Below, in pieces: positions 1-6,205 of a stretch of DNA of 8,968 nt. Both the position numbers and the translations under genes were made by a program. Position 1 is the first letter of the stretch, and every line of letters begins with the position of its first letter. The notes under the pieces were generated by a model. The model saw only the letters and a list, made by a program, of their open reading frames with translations. It ran no database searches and was not told the DNA's origin. The DNA is from an uncultured Christensenellaceae bacterium (GTDB lineage: Bacteria > Bacillota > Clostridia > Christensenellales > CAG-138): positions 1-8,968 of the forward strand of contig CABSAH010000063.1 in assembly GCA_902475645.1 (NCBI GenBank), written 5' to 3'.

Positions 1-257
1 TCGTGTCCACTTTCCCCGCACGCGGGGACAGCTTTTGGGCGGTGGTTGCACAAGCCAAAAAGGCTCCACCGCGTGCGGGGGAGCTGGCAATATGCCATTA
101 GGCGGATTGTCTGAGGGGGAACAGCAAAAAGCACAAACCACCTCCGAGCCGCACCCCTTTCGGCCACTCGCGTTCGCTCGTGTCCACTTTCCCCGTAAAC
201 GGGGACAGCTTTTGGGCGGTGGTTGCACAAGCCAAAAAGGCTCCCTCACTGAGGGAG
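1..257 (-). repeat. Left cluster of dispersed hairpin-rich repeat units (two tandem copies, period 177 bp)
   Basis: Positions 1-67 and 178-244 are near-identical 67-bp direct copies (3 differences by eye, all in one hairpin tip at 19, 21 and 22 versus 196, 198 and 199). Read on the minus strand, a unit runs: CTCAG box, variable hairpin, CCAGCTCCC box, a GGAGCC...CAACCACC...CAAAAGCTGTCCCC block, a CCCCG/CGGGG hairpin, then a GGGGTGCGGCTCGGAGGTGG block (about 131-165). The copy ending at 257 lacks the variable core: there the boxes collapse into a perfect 8-bp palindrome with a 1-base loop (241-257). Related copies in the opposite orientation lie at 5980-6355. The cluster may continue left of the window. 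No coding sequence is credible here. It resembles a MITE- or REP-like family; I see no transposase. Confidence 0.85.
88..109. repeat. Variable-core hairpin inside the left repeat unit
   Basis: Arms 88-96 (CAATATGCC) and 101-109 (GGCGGATTG) pair around a 4-base loop. There is one A-G mismatch and one T-G pair, which would be a G-U wobble in plus-strand RNA. The core lies between the conserved GGGGGAGCTGG (77-87) and CTGAGGGGG (111-119) boxes. Its sequence is unrelated to the cores of the other copies. Confidence 0.65.
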
Positions 258-311
258 TCCGTTTAGCTGAGAAGTTGACGGAAAAACGCAGCCTCGCGTT
301 TGACATAGTTT

Positions 312-1085
312 ATGACCATAACGTTTATTCAGTATCTTATAGTTTGCCCGCTGGTGTTCCTGGCGGGATTTGTTGACGCAATAGCCGGCGGAGGCGGGCT
401 TATTTCGCTGCCCGCATATATGCTTGCGGGCATGCCCGTGCATAGCGCAATAGGCACAAATAAGCTAAGCTCCGCAATGGGCGCAACGCTTACCACCGTG
501 CGGTTTGCCGGCTCGGGCTTCATTAAGCTTAAATTAGCCGTGCCCTGCGCCGCCGCAGCGCTGATAGGCTCCGCAATAGGGGCGCGGATCGCGCTGCTTA
601 TACCCGACCATGTGTTCAAAATAATAATGCTGTTCGTGCTGCCGCTTGTTGCGGCGTATGTTATGAGCAAAAAATCGCTCAAGGATAAAAGCGAGCTTGA
701 GCCGTTTTCGTTCGCAAAAACGGTTATAATAGCCGTGCTGTGCGCGTTTTGCATAGGCATGTACGATGGCTTCTACGGCCCCGGCACGGGAACCTTTCTT
801 CTGCTGCTTTTAACGGGCGCGGCGCGCATGACGCTAAATGACTCCGCGGGCATAACCAAGGTTATAAACCTTTCTTCTAATATTGCGGCGCTTGCCGTAT
901 ATATATTCAGCGGCAATGTGCTTTATCCGCTCGGCCTTGCGGCGGGCGTATTCAGCATAGCCGGCAATTATTTGGGCACGCGCGTATTCACCGCCAAGGG
1001 CAGCCGCGGCGTGAAGCCCATAATGATAATAGTGCTGAGCGTATTCTTCATAAAGCTGTGCTATGAGCTGTTTTTTGCAAAATAG
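312..1085 (+). CDS. TSUP-family (TauE/SafE) membrane transporter, probable anion exporter
   Basis: A 257-residue, very hydrophobic protein with about eight predicted membrane segments. The two halves carry the duplicated TSUP signature: AGFVDAIAGGGG (residues 18-29) and IGMYDGFYGPGTG (148-160). Both glycine-rich motifs sit at the entry to a helical bundle, as in TauE/SafE proteins, which move sulfite, sulfoacetate or other small anions across the cytoplasmic membrane; the substrate here cannot be told. Length is normal for the family. The ATG at 312 is used because an in-frame TAG lies two codons upstream (306-308) and it leaves an N-terminal helix of the usual length; no Shine-Dalgarno sequence precedes it. 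A GTG at 354 would cut into the first helix. The gene is followed by a separate promoter, so it appears to be monocistronic, and its 5' side abuts the repeat cluster. Confidence 0.88.
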   Translation: MTITFIQYLIVCPLVFLAGFVDAIAGGGGLISLPAYMLAGMPVHSAIGTNKLSSAMGATLTTVRFAGSGFIKLKLAVPCAAAALIGSAIGARIALLIPDHVFKIIMLFVLPLVAAYVMSKKSLKDKSELEPFSFAKTVIIAVLCAFCIGMYDGFYGPGTGTFLLLLLTGAARMTLNDSAGITKVINLSSNIAALAVYIFSGNVLYPLGLAAGVFSIAGNYLGTRVFTAKGSRGVKPIMIIVLSVFFIKLCYELFFAK

Positions 1086-1094
1086 CGCGTAAAC

Positions 1095-1123
1095 TTGCAA
1101 AAAATGCGAATAAATGATAATAT
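1095..1123 (+). promoter_or_regulatory. Probable sigma-A promoter for the zinc-ribbon/murA unit
   Basis: TTGCAA at 1095-1100, a 17-base spacer, then TAATAT at 1118-1123 in an AT-rich stretch. It lies in the short gap after the transporter gene and 37 bases before the likely zinc-ribbon start. Confidence 0.5.
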
Positions 1124-1159
1124 AACATGCACAAAAGTTATAGGCGGGAGGCGGTAATA

Positions 1160-1354
1160 ATGCCGTTTTTGAAATTTAAATGCGAAAGCTGCGGCAAGGT
1201 GTTTGACGAGCTTGTTAAGCTGAGCGATGTTGAAGCGCTCCGCTGCCCCGATTGCGGCGGCAAGGTAGAGCGCGCATACGAGGGCAAATGCCTTGGCGCA
1301 AGGAGCGAAGGCTGCTCCGGCAACTGCTCCTGCTGCTCCGGCTGCCATCATTAA
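1160..1354 (+). CDS. FmdB-type zinc-ribbon protein with cysteine-rich tail
   Basis: A small 64-residue protein. The start ATG at 1160 follows a GGGAGGCGG Shine-Dalgarno stretch (1146-1154); an in-frame ATG at 1127 overlaps the promoter and has no ribosome site, so it is not favoured. The N-terminus (MPFLKFKCESCGKVF) matches the FmdB/CxxC-CxxC regulatory-type zinc ribbon: Cys8-x2-Cys11 and Cys29-x2-Cys32 form the likely metal site. The last 13 residues hold five more cysteines and end in Cys-His-His, a tail common in clostridial members. The family has no settled biochemical role; a regulator or metal-binding accessory is usually suggested. It ends 42 bases before murA and probably shares its transcript. 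Confidence 0.8.
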   Translation: MPFLKFKCESCGKVFDELVKLSDVEALRCPDCGGKVERAYEGKCLGARSEGCSGNCSCCSGCHH

Positions 1355-1396
1355 CGGGCGGCCGCGGTGCAGAACAACTGACATACGGGGGACATA

Positions 1397-2665
1397 ATGG
1401 CGTATTACGTTATAAACGGCGGAAAAAGGCTGGAAGGCAGCGTTACAATAAGCGGGGCAAAGAATGCCGCGCTTGCAATAATACCTGCGTGCATATTGGC
1501 GGGCGAAAGCTGCCGGCTGGAGAATCTTCCGCGCATAGAGGACGTGCATGTGCTGGAGCAGATACTGCGCATGATGGGCGCGGGCGTTGAGTTCACGGCG
1601 GACGGGGGCATGAGGATAGACCCCAAAACCATAAATACGCGGCATGTAACGTTCGATATGGTATCGCGCATGCGCGCATCCTACTATCTGCTGGGCGCAA
1701 TGCTCGGGCGCTACGGCTATGCCGAGGTTGCGCTGCCGGGCGGCTGCTCGATAGGCCAGCGGCCCATAGATCAGCATATAAAGGGCTTCCGTGCGCTGGG
1801 CGCGGACGTTAACATACAGCGCGGCATAATAACGGCGAAGGCCGATAAGCTCGTTGGAGCGGAAATATATTTGGACGTTGTATCCGTCGGCGCTACCATA
1901 AACATTATGCTTGCCGCCGTGGGCGCAGAGGGCAAAACTATTATTTCAAACGCGGCGAAGGAGCCGCACGTTGTTGACACGGCGAATTTTTTGAACATGA
2001 TGGGCGCGCAGGTAAAGGGCGCGGGCACGGACGTTATACGCATAACCGGCGGCAGGAAGCTGCACGGCTGCACATACCCGATAATTCCCGACCAGATAGA
2101 GGCCGGAACATACATGATAGCCGCCGCCGCAACGGGCGGGGACGTTGTTATAAACAACATAATACCAACGCATCTTGAAGCCATATCCGCAAAGCTTATG
2201 GAAAGCGGCGCGCATGTTGTGGACGGCGACGACGGGCGCGAATTCTTCATCCGCGTAAGCTGCGAAAACAGGCCGCGCGCGGTGAACATAAAAACCCTGC
2301 CGTATCCGGGCTTCCCGACCGACCTTCAGCAGCCCATGATGGCGTATCTTACGCGGGCCAACGGCAACAGCTTTATTGTTGAAAACATATTTGAAAACCG
2401 CTTCAACCACGTTGGCGAGCTGCGGCGCATGGGCGCAAACATAGTTATAAACGACCGCACGGCAATGGTTGAAGGCACCGAAAAGCTGTTCGGCGCCCCG
2501 CTTTACGCAAGCGATCTCCGCGCGGGCGCGGCGCTTATAGTGGCGGCGCTTTCGGCGGAGGGCAGGAGCGAGGTACACAATATAGAATACGTTGACCGCG
2601 GCTATGAATATTTTGAACAAAAGCTGCGTGCGCTGGGCGCGGATATAACCCGCGTGGAGGAATAA
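1397..2665 (+). CDS. murA: UDP-N-acetylglucosamine 1-carboxyvinyltransferase (MurA)
   Basis: A full-length 422-residue enolpyruvyl transferase. It transfers enolpyruvate from phosphoenolpyruvate to UDP-GlcNAc, the first committed step of peptidoglycan synthesis in the cytoplasm. Visible family marks are SGAKNAAL (19-26, with the substrate-binding Lys22-Asn23 pair), the catalytic loop GGCSIGQRPIDQH with Cys117, the FPTDLQQP motif with the catalytic-type Asp309, DLRAGAAL (373-380) and the C-terminal RGYE (Arg401). The loop residue is Cys, not Asp, so the enzyme belongs to the fosfomycin-sensitive type by sequence. The start is an ATG preceded by GGGGGA (1387-1392). Many Firmicutes carry two MurA paralogues (MurAA and MurAB); one gene alone cannot settle which this is. 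An intrinsic terminator follows directly. Isoleucine codons are almost all ATA. Confidence 0.96.
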   Translation: MAYYVINGGKRLEGSVTISGAKNAALAIIPACILAGESCRLENLPRIEDVHVLEQILRMMGAGVEFTADGGMRIDPKTINTRHVTFDMVSRMRASYYLLGAMLGRYGYAEVALPGGCSIGQRPIDQHIKGFRALGADVNIQRGIITAKADKLVGAEIYLDVVSVGATINIMLAAVGAEGKTIISNAAKEPHVVDTANFLNMMGAQVKGAGTDVIRITGGRKLHGCTYPIIPDQIEAGTYMIAAAATGGDVVINNIIPTHLEAISAKLMESGAHVVDGDDGREFFIRVSCENRPRAVNIKTLPYPGFPTDLQQPMMAYLTRANGNSFIVENIFENRFNHVGELRRMGANIVINDRTAMVEGTEKLFGAPLYASDLRAGAALIVAALSAEGRSEVHNIEYVDRGYEYFEQKLRALGADITRVEE

Positions 2666-2675
2666 GGGAATACGG

Positions 2676-2719
2676 GCGGACGCCGCAGGGCAATATGCGG
2701 CTGTCTGCTCTTTATTTTT
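2676..2719 (+). terminator. Intrinsic terminator after murA
   Basis: The stem GCGGAC-GCCGCA (2676-2687) pairs with TGCGGC-T-GTCTGC (2696-2708) with one bulged T and one G-T pair around an 8-base loop. A T-rich run (TCTTTATTTTT) follows. It ends the zinc-ribbon/murA unit before the next promoter. Confidence 0.8.
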
Positions 2720-2769
2720 CGCAAAAAAGTGAATATAATATAAGTTATGGTCGTATAAGGTATGCTTAC

Positions 2770-2798
2770 TTGATTTTTAGGCTGGCGTATTGTATAAT
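2770..2798 (+). promoter_or_regulatory. Sigma-A-like promoter of the HAD-darA-holB-ricT unit
   Basis: TTGATT (2770-2775), a 17-base spacer and a perfect TATAAT (2793-2798). The predicted start near 2805 gives a leader of about 60 bases to the TTG start at 2864. A second TATAAT at 2734-2739 has no matching -35 box and is less likely. Confidence 0.75.
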
Positions 2799-2863
2799 TT
2801 CATAAAGATTAAATCCATCGGTTTTCTGCGCACACGGCGCATCGAAGCGAAAAAGGGGAATCA

Positions 2864-3529
2864 TTGCTTTACAGTACAGTTTTATTCGATCTTGACGGAA
2901 CGCTGATAGAGTCCGGCCCCGGAATATTCGCGGCTGCACGGGCGGCATTAAAGGACATGGGGCTTGAAGCGCCCGACGATGAGCATATAAGAAAAATGGT
3001 AGGCCCGCCGCTTAGACACAGCCTGAGGGACGTTGTTGGCGTACCGGAGGATTTGGTTGAGGAAGCCACGGCAAAATACAGGGAAAAGGCAAAAACCGTG
3101 GGCCTTGATTTGATAAAGCCGTATGCGGGCGTTGTTGATATGCTGAAGGCGCTTAAAGCGCAGGGCATACGGCGCGGCGTTGTTACCAGCAAGCTTACGC
3201 CCGTTGCAAGGGAGCATCTTGAACGCTACGGATTGATGGAATATATAGACTATGTTCGCGGCGGGATAGAGGGCTGGAGCGGGGCCGACAAGGCAACGCT
3301 GCTCCGCCAGGCGATAGACGATATTCATGCGGACAAAAAGGACGTTGCCATGGTGGGAGACAGGCTTTTTGATTTGGAGGCCGCAAACGCCGTGGGTGTG
3401 GACGGCATAGGCGTGCTGTACGGATACGGCGACGAGGCGGAGCTTAAAGCATGCGCCCCAAGGTATATTGTAAAAACGGTTGGAGAGCTGAGCGCGCTGC
3501 TCTGCGGCGGCAAGGCTGAAAATAAATAA
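2864..3529 (+). CDS. HAD-superfamily phosphatase (phosphoglycolate phosphatase / Gph-PpaX type)
   Basis: A 221-residue subclass I HAD hydrolase. Motif I is DLDGT (10-14 in FDLDGTLIESGPG) with nucleophile Asp9 or Asp11 depending on register (F8-D9-L10-D11-G12); motif II is the Thr108-Ser109 pair in VVTSK; motif III is Lys143; motif IV is GDRLFD with Asp166 and Asp170. The cap region carries the GPPL motif (47-50) usual in the phosphoglycolate-phosphatase/5'-nucleotidase-like branch. The substrate is not predictable from sequence: phosphoglycolate, pyrophosphate or a nucleotide are all seen among relatives. Translation starts at a TTG (2864) with AAGGGGAA just upstream; no ATG fits the conserved N-terminus. 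It is the first gene of the unit and ends 25 bases before darA, where tmk stands in Bacillus-like gene orders. Confidence 0.85.
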   Translation: MLYSTVLFDLDGTLIESGPGIFAAARAALKDMGLEAPDDEHIRKMVGPPLRHSLRDVVGVPEDLVEEATAKYREKAKTVGLDLIKPYAGVVDMLKALKAQGIRRGVVTSKLTPVAREHLERYGLMEYIDYVRGGIEGWSGADKATLLRQAIDDIHADKKDVAMVGDRLFDLEAANAVGVDGIGVLYGYGDEAELKACAPRYIVKTVGELSALLCGGKAENK

Positions 3530-3554
3530 ATAATCCGAAAGGAGATACCAATAT

Positions 3555-3881
3555 ATGAAGCTTATATTTGCAATAGTGCAGAACGATGATTCCAAAAGGC
3601 TTATACGCGCGCTGGTGCAGCACCGCATAAGCGTTACCCGCATTTCCACAACAGGCGGCTTCCTGCATGGCGGCAATACAACGCTGATGATAGGCGTTGA
3701 GAAGGATAAGGTGGATGAAACGCTTGAAATAATCAAGTCCAAGTCCAGCACGCGCAAGGAATTCATGGTAATACCCTCCACGCTGCCCGGCTATGCGGAC
3801 AGCTCACCCACGCCCGTTCAGGTAACGCTCGGCGGCGCAACGGTGTTCATTGTTGATGTGGAGCAGTTTTACAGGTTTTGA
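3555..3881 (+). CDS. darA: Cyclic-di-AMP receptor DarA (PstA/YaaQ family PII-like protein)
   Basis: A 108-residue PII-like protein of normal family length. Family members form trimers in the cytoplasm and bind c-di-AMP between subunits; the downstream target is still unclear in the species studied. Clear marks are MKLIFAIVQNDD at the N-terminus, the loop STTGGFLHGGNTT (31-43), the MIGVE strand (45-49), and the C-terminus GGATVFIVDVEQF. As I recall the S. aureus and B. subtilis homologues, the segment before the loop reads NFRxTKLATTGGFL; here it is HRISVTRISTTGGFL, so the usual arginine two residues before the conserved Thr28 is Ser26. A strong Shine-Dalgarno AAAGGAGA (3538-3545) precedes the ATG. 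The stop overlaps the holB start by four bases, implying coupled translation. Confidence 0.93.
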   Translation: MKLIFAIVQNDDSKRLIRALVQHRISVTRISTTGGFLHGGNTTLMIGVEKDKVDETLEIIKSKSSTRKEFMVIPSTLPGYADSSPTPVQVTLGGATVFIVDVEQFYRF

Positions 3882-4804
3882 GTACAAACACTGATAGGGC
3901 ATTTAGTATGCTTTCCTCGGCATTGGGGTCGGGGAAAGCTTTTCATGCTCTCTTTATTTCCTCCGTTGATGCATCTGCCGCGCTCAGCCTTGCAAGGCGC
4001 GCGGCGGCGCTGTGCCTAACGGGCAGGGACGATGAGGCGGCCGTTATTAACGAAGCCGATTATCATTACCTTGCGGGCGGGGAAACGGGCGTAAACGAGA
4101 TACGCGCAATAATAGACGAACTGTCCAAAACCGCATTTGAGGGCGGTATGCGCGCAATAGTGATATCAGACGCCCACGCCATGACGCGGGAGGCGCAGAA
4201 CGCGCTGCTTAAAACGCTGGAGGAGCCGCCAAGAGGCGTTATATTCCTGCTGTGCGGCAATGCGGACGGTATGCTGAGCACCATAATTTCCCGCTGTGCG
4301 CTGATAAGGCTTGGTCAGGCGGACAGGCGCGAAACGGAAAACGAGCTTATGCTGCGCGGCGTAAGCGGCGCGGACGCAAGGCTTTATGCACGCATAAGCG
4401 GCGGCAGCACGGGGCGCGCAATACGCCTAAGCGAGGACGGCGAATTCCGCGAGCAGAGGGAGCGCAGCATAAACGCGCTAAGCGCGCTGTTTGGCGGCGA
4501 GCTGCAAGCGGGCGCGGCAAAGGCCATTGCCAAGGGCGGCGCGGCGGAGGGGCTTACGTTCATGCTTTCCTTTATGGGGGATATATTGAGCGTGAACATG
4601 GGCAACATACGCGAAATAGACAATATAGACAGGCAGGACGCCGTGCGCCAATGCGCAGCGCGCTTTACAACGCGGCAAATTCTGTGTATTATAGATATGA
4701 TAACAAAGGCAAGCGAAAGCCTTTACCGTGCATCGGGCGGGGATATGTACCCCGCGGCGGCGCTGGACGGGCTTTTTTTGAGTATATTGAAGGAGCTTAA
4801 ATAG
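3878..4804 (+). CDS. holB: DNA polymerase III delta-prime clamp-loader subunit (HolB)
   Basis: A 308-residue AAA+ protein, slightly short for the family. It would be part of the clamp loader that opens the beta sliding clamp on primed DNA. The most diagnostic stretch is VNEIRAIIDELS (72-83), AIVISDAHAM (93-102), NALLKTLEEPP (108-118) and TIISRC (135-140) carrying the SRC arginine finger. The Walker A loop is degenerate (ALGSGKAFH), as usual for delta-prime, which does not hydrolyse ATP. The four-cysteine zinc module usually found between the first helices and the VNEIR segment is absent: residues 49-68 form a short acidic linker. A TTG start overlaps the darA stop (TTGA); an ATG at 3909 is an alternative that drops ten residues. 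The next gene, ricT, starts immediately after the stop codon. Confidence 0.9.
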   Translation: MSTNTDRAFSMLSSALGSGKAFHALFISSVDASAALSLARRAAALCLTGRDDEAAVINEADYHYLAGGETGVNEIRAIIDELSKTAFEGGMRAIVISDAHAMTREAQNALLKTLEEPPRGVIFLLCGNADGMLSTIISRCALIRLGQADRRETENELMLRGVSGADARLYARISGGSTGRAIRLSEDGEFREQRERSINALSALFGGELQAGAAKAIAKGGAAEGLTFMLSFMGDILSVNMGNIREIDNIDRQDAVRQCAARFTTRQILCIIDMITKASESLYRASGGDMYPAAALDGLFLSILKELK

Positions 4805-5941
4805 ATGATACGCGTAATAAGCGTTAAATTCAGGGACGGGGGCAAATGCTATTTCTTCGATCCCGGTGAATTGGAAATAAAAGAGGGCGACGGCGTTATA
4901 GTTGAAACCGCAAGGGGAATAGAATTTGCGGATGTTGTTTCGCCCGTTCAGGAAATAGACGAAAGCCACGTGGTTGCGCCGCTTAAGGGCGTTATCCGCG
5001 TTGCAACGGATTATGACAGGGAATTGAGGGACGCCAACCGCGCCAAGGAGAAGGACGCATTCGATATCTGCGTTAAAAAGATAGCCGAGCATGGGCTGGA
5101 CATGAAGCTGGTGGACGTTGAATATTCCTACAACGGATCAAAGGTGATGTTCTACTTTACGGCGGACGGGCGCGTGGACTTCCGCGAGCTGGTAAAGGAT
5201 TTGGCGGGCGTTTTCCGCACAAGGATAGAGCTTAGGCAGATAGGCGTGCGCGACGAGGCGAAGATGCTCGGCGGGCTTGGCTCCTGCGGAAGGCCGGTGT
5301 GCTGCAAGGCGTTTTTGTCGGACTTTGCGCCTGTTTCAATTAAAATGGCAAAGGAGCAGAGCCTTTCGCTTTCGCCCACCAAGATATCGGGCATATGCGG
5401 CAGGCTGATGTGCTGCCTTAAATACGAGCAGGACTGCTATGAATCCATGCGCCGGCAGATGCCGCGCCCGGGCCGCGACGTGCGCACGCCCGATGGCGAC
5501 GGTACGGTGCTTGAAAACAACGTTATAACCGAAAAGACGCGCGTGCGCGTAACGCTTGCGGACGGCACGTTCGATGTGCGGGATTATCCGTTCCGCGAGC
5601 TTATGCCGCTGAATACGCGCCATCCGGAGCTTGTTGAAAACACCGAAGGCGCGGACGATATCAACGACGATGCAGACGTGCTAATTGATGAGGACGCCGT
5701 TGCAATAATAGAGGAAACCGTTACCGTTGAAGCCGTGCCGCAGGGTCAGCCGAAGCACCGCCCAAGGCCGGACAGGCCGCGCCGCCCCAAGCCCGACAGA
5801 CAGCAGAACGCCCCCGCCGAAGCGGAGGCGGCAGCCGAACAGCCTCAGCAGGGCGAGAACCGCCGCCGCAACGACAGGCGCGGCAAGGCGCGCCGCCGTC
5901 CCAAGGACAACCGCAGGCCGCAGGAAAACAAGGAAGAATAA
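4805..5941 (+). CDS. ricT: RicT/YaaT-type PSP1-domain protein with long charged C-terminal tail
   Basis: A 378-residue protein. Residues 1-270 form the PSP1/RicT core, opening MIRVISVKFRDGGKCYFF and containing two cysteine clusters, GSCGRPVCC (159-167) and GICGRLMCC (196-204), plus Cys211. In B. subtilis RicT joins RicA and RicF in an iron-sulfur-containing complex that assists RNase Y in mRNA maturation and affects Spo0A phosphorelay and competence; cluster ligation by these cysteines is expected. The tail is unusual: residues about 276-310 are acidic, and 315-378 are a low-complexity Pro/Arg/Gln/Lys stretch (for example RPRPDRPRRPKPDRQQ) likely to be disordered. B. subtilis RicT is about 275 residues, so the tail adds roughly 100. 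The ATG directly follows the holB TAG, with AGGAG (4791-4795) inside holB. A hairpin follows the gene. Confidence 0.92.
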   Translation: MIRVISVKFRDGGKCYFFDPGELEIKEGDGVIVETARGIEFADVVSPVQEIDESHVVAPLKGVIRVATDYDRELRDANRAKEKDAFDICVKKIAEHGLDMKLVDVEYSYNGSKVMFYFTADGRVDFRELVKDLAGVFRTRIELRQIGVRDEAKMLGGLGSCGRPVCCKAFLSDFAPVSIKMAKEQSLSLSPTKISGICGRLMCCLKYEQDCYESMRRQMPRPGRDVRTPDGDGTVLENNVITEKTRVRVTLADGTFDVRDYPFRELMPLNTRHPELVENTEGADDINDDADVLIDEDAVAIIEETVTVEAVPQGQPKHRPRPDRPRRPKPDRQQNAPAEAEAAAEQPQQGENRRRNDRRGKARRRPKDNRRPQENKEE

Positions 5942-5954
5942 ATAAAAGCAATGC

Positions 5955-5979
5955 AAAGGCTCCCATGGTGGAGCCTTTT
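5955..5979 (+). terminator. Hairpin after ricT, possible intrinsic terminator
   Basis: A perfect 9-bp stem AAAGGCTCC / GGAGCCTTT (5955-5963 with 5970-5978) around a 6-base loop, 13 bases after the ricT stop. The T run is only four bases before G, so termination may be weak. The GGAGCCTTTTGG arm also occurs in the dispersed repeat family, so the hairpin may have come with a repeat insertion. Confidence 0.55.
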
Positions 5980-6044
5980 GGACTCCCTCAGAAAATTCGC
6001 TTACAGCGAATTTCCAGCCCTCCCTGCTGCGCAGGGCCACTCTG
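5980..6044 (+). repeat. Repeat-family copy with a perfect variable-core hairpin
   Basis: GGACTCCCTCAG (5980-5991) is identical to the minus-strand reading of 249-260. It is followed by the core arms AAATTCGCT (5993-6001) and AGCGAATTT (6005-6013) with a 3-base loop, then CCAGCCCTCCC. A second small hairpin, CCCTGC/GCAGGG, follows at about 6022-6036. The core sequence is unrelated to those at 88-109 and 6219-6233. Confidence 0.75.
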
Positions 6045-6153
6045 GTTGGAACAAGGTCGCCTTACTCACTGCCGTTCGTAATTCTCCCTGTTCCTGCCCG
6101 TTCTCCGTTTCGCTTCATCCGCCACAGGCGGCGCTCAACTCCGAACCTCAAAG
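6045..6153. other. Non-coding stretch between repeat copies
   Basis: No credible gene. One short hairpin, CCGCC-ACA-GGCGG, lies at 6119-6131. The flanking text is C/T-rich and may be a diverged part of another repeat unit, but I found no close match to it within the window. Confidence 0.4.
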
Positions 6154-6198
6154 AGGGAGCCTTTTGGTATCTGCAACTACCACCCAAAAGCTGTCCCC
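6154..6198 (+). repeat. Partial repeat-family copy (GGAGCC...CAAAAGCTGTCCCC block)
   Basis: Matches the minus-strand reading of about 24-67 and 201-244: GGAGCCTTTTGG, then a diverged CTGCAACTACCACCC, then AAAAGCTGTCCCCG. The following AAGTGG block is missing. Orientation is opposite to the left cluster. Confidence 0.75.
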
Positions 6199-6205
6199 GA
6201 AAGAT

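Noticed and set aside
1..257. CRISPR array
   Set aside because: There are only two 67-bp copies at 177-bp spacing. The intervening DNA is itself part of the repeat family, and no cas genes are present.
35..376. Open frame of 113 codons across the left repeats
   Set aside because: It reads through both repeat copies and into the transporter start; the repeated peptide segment only reflects the repeated DNA.
1127..1159. Upstream ATG start of the zinc-ribbon protein
   Set aside because: It adds 11 residues before the conserved MPF start, overlaps the promoter region and lacks a ribosome site, whereas ATG 1160 has a good one.
2799..2863. Riboswitch or attenuator in the leader of the HAD-darA-holB-ricT unit
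   Set aside because: The leader is about 60 bases with no stable hairpin or terminator ahead of the TTG start.
4252..4800. 182-codon alternate frame inside holB
   Set aside because: Arg/Gly-rich out-of-frame reading within a well-supported gene.
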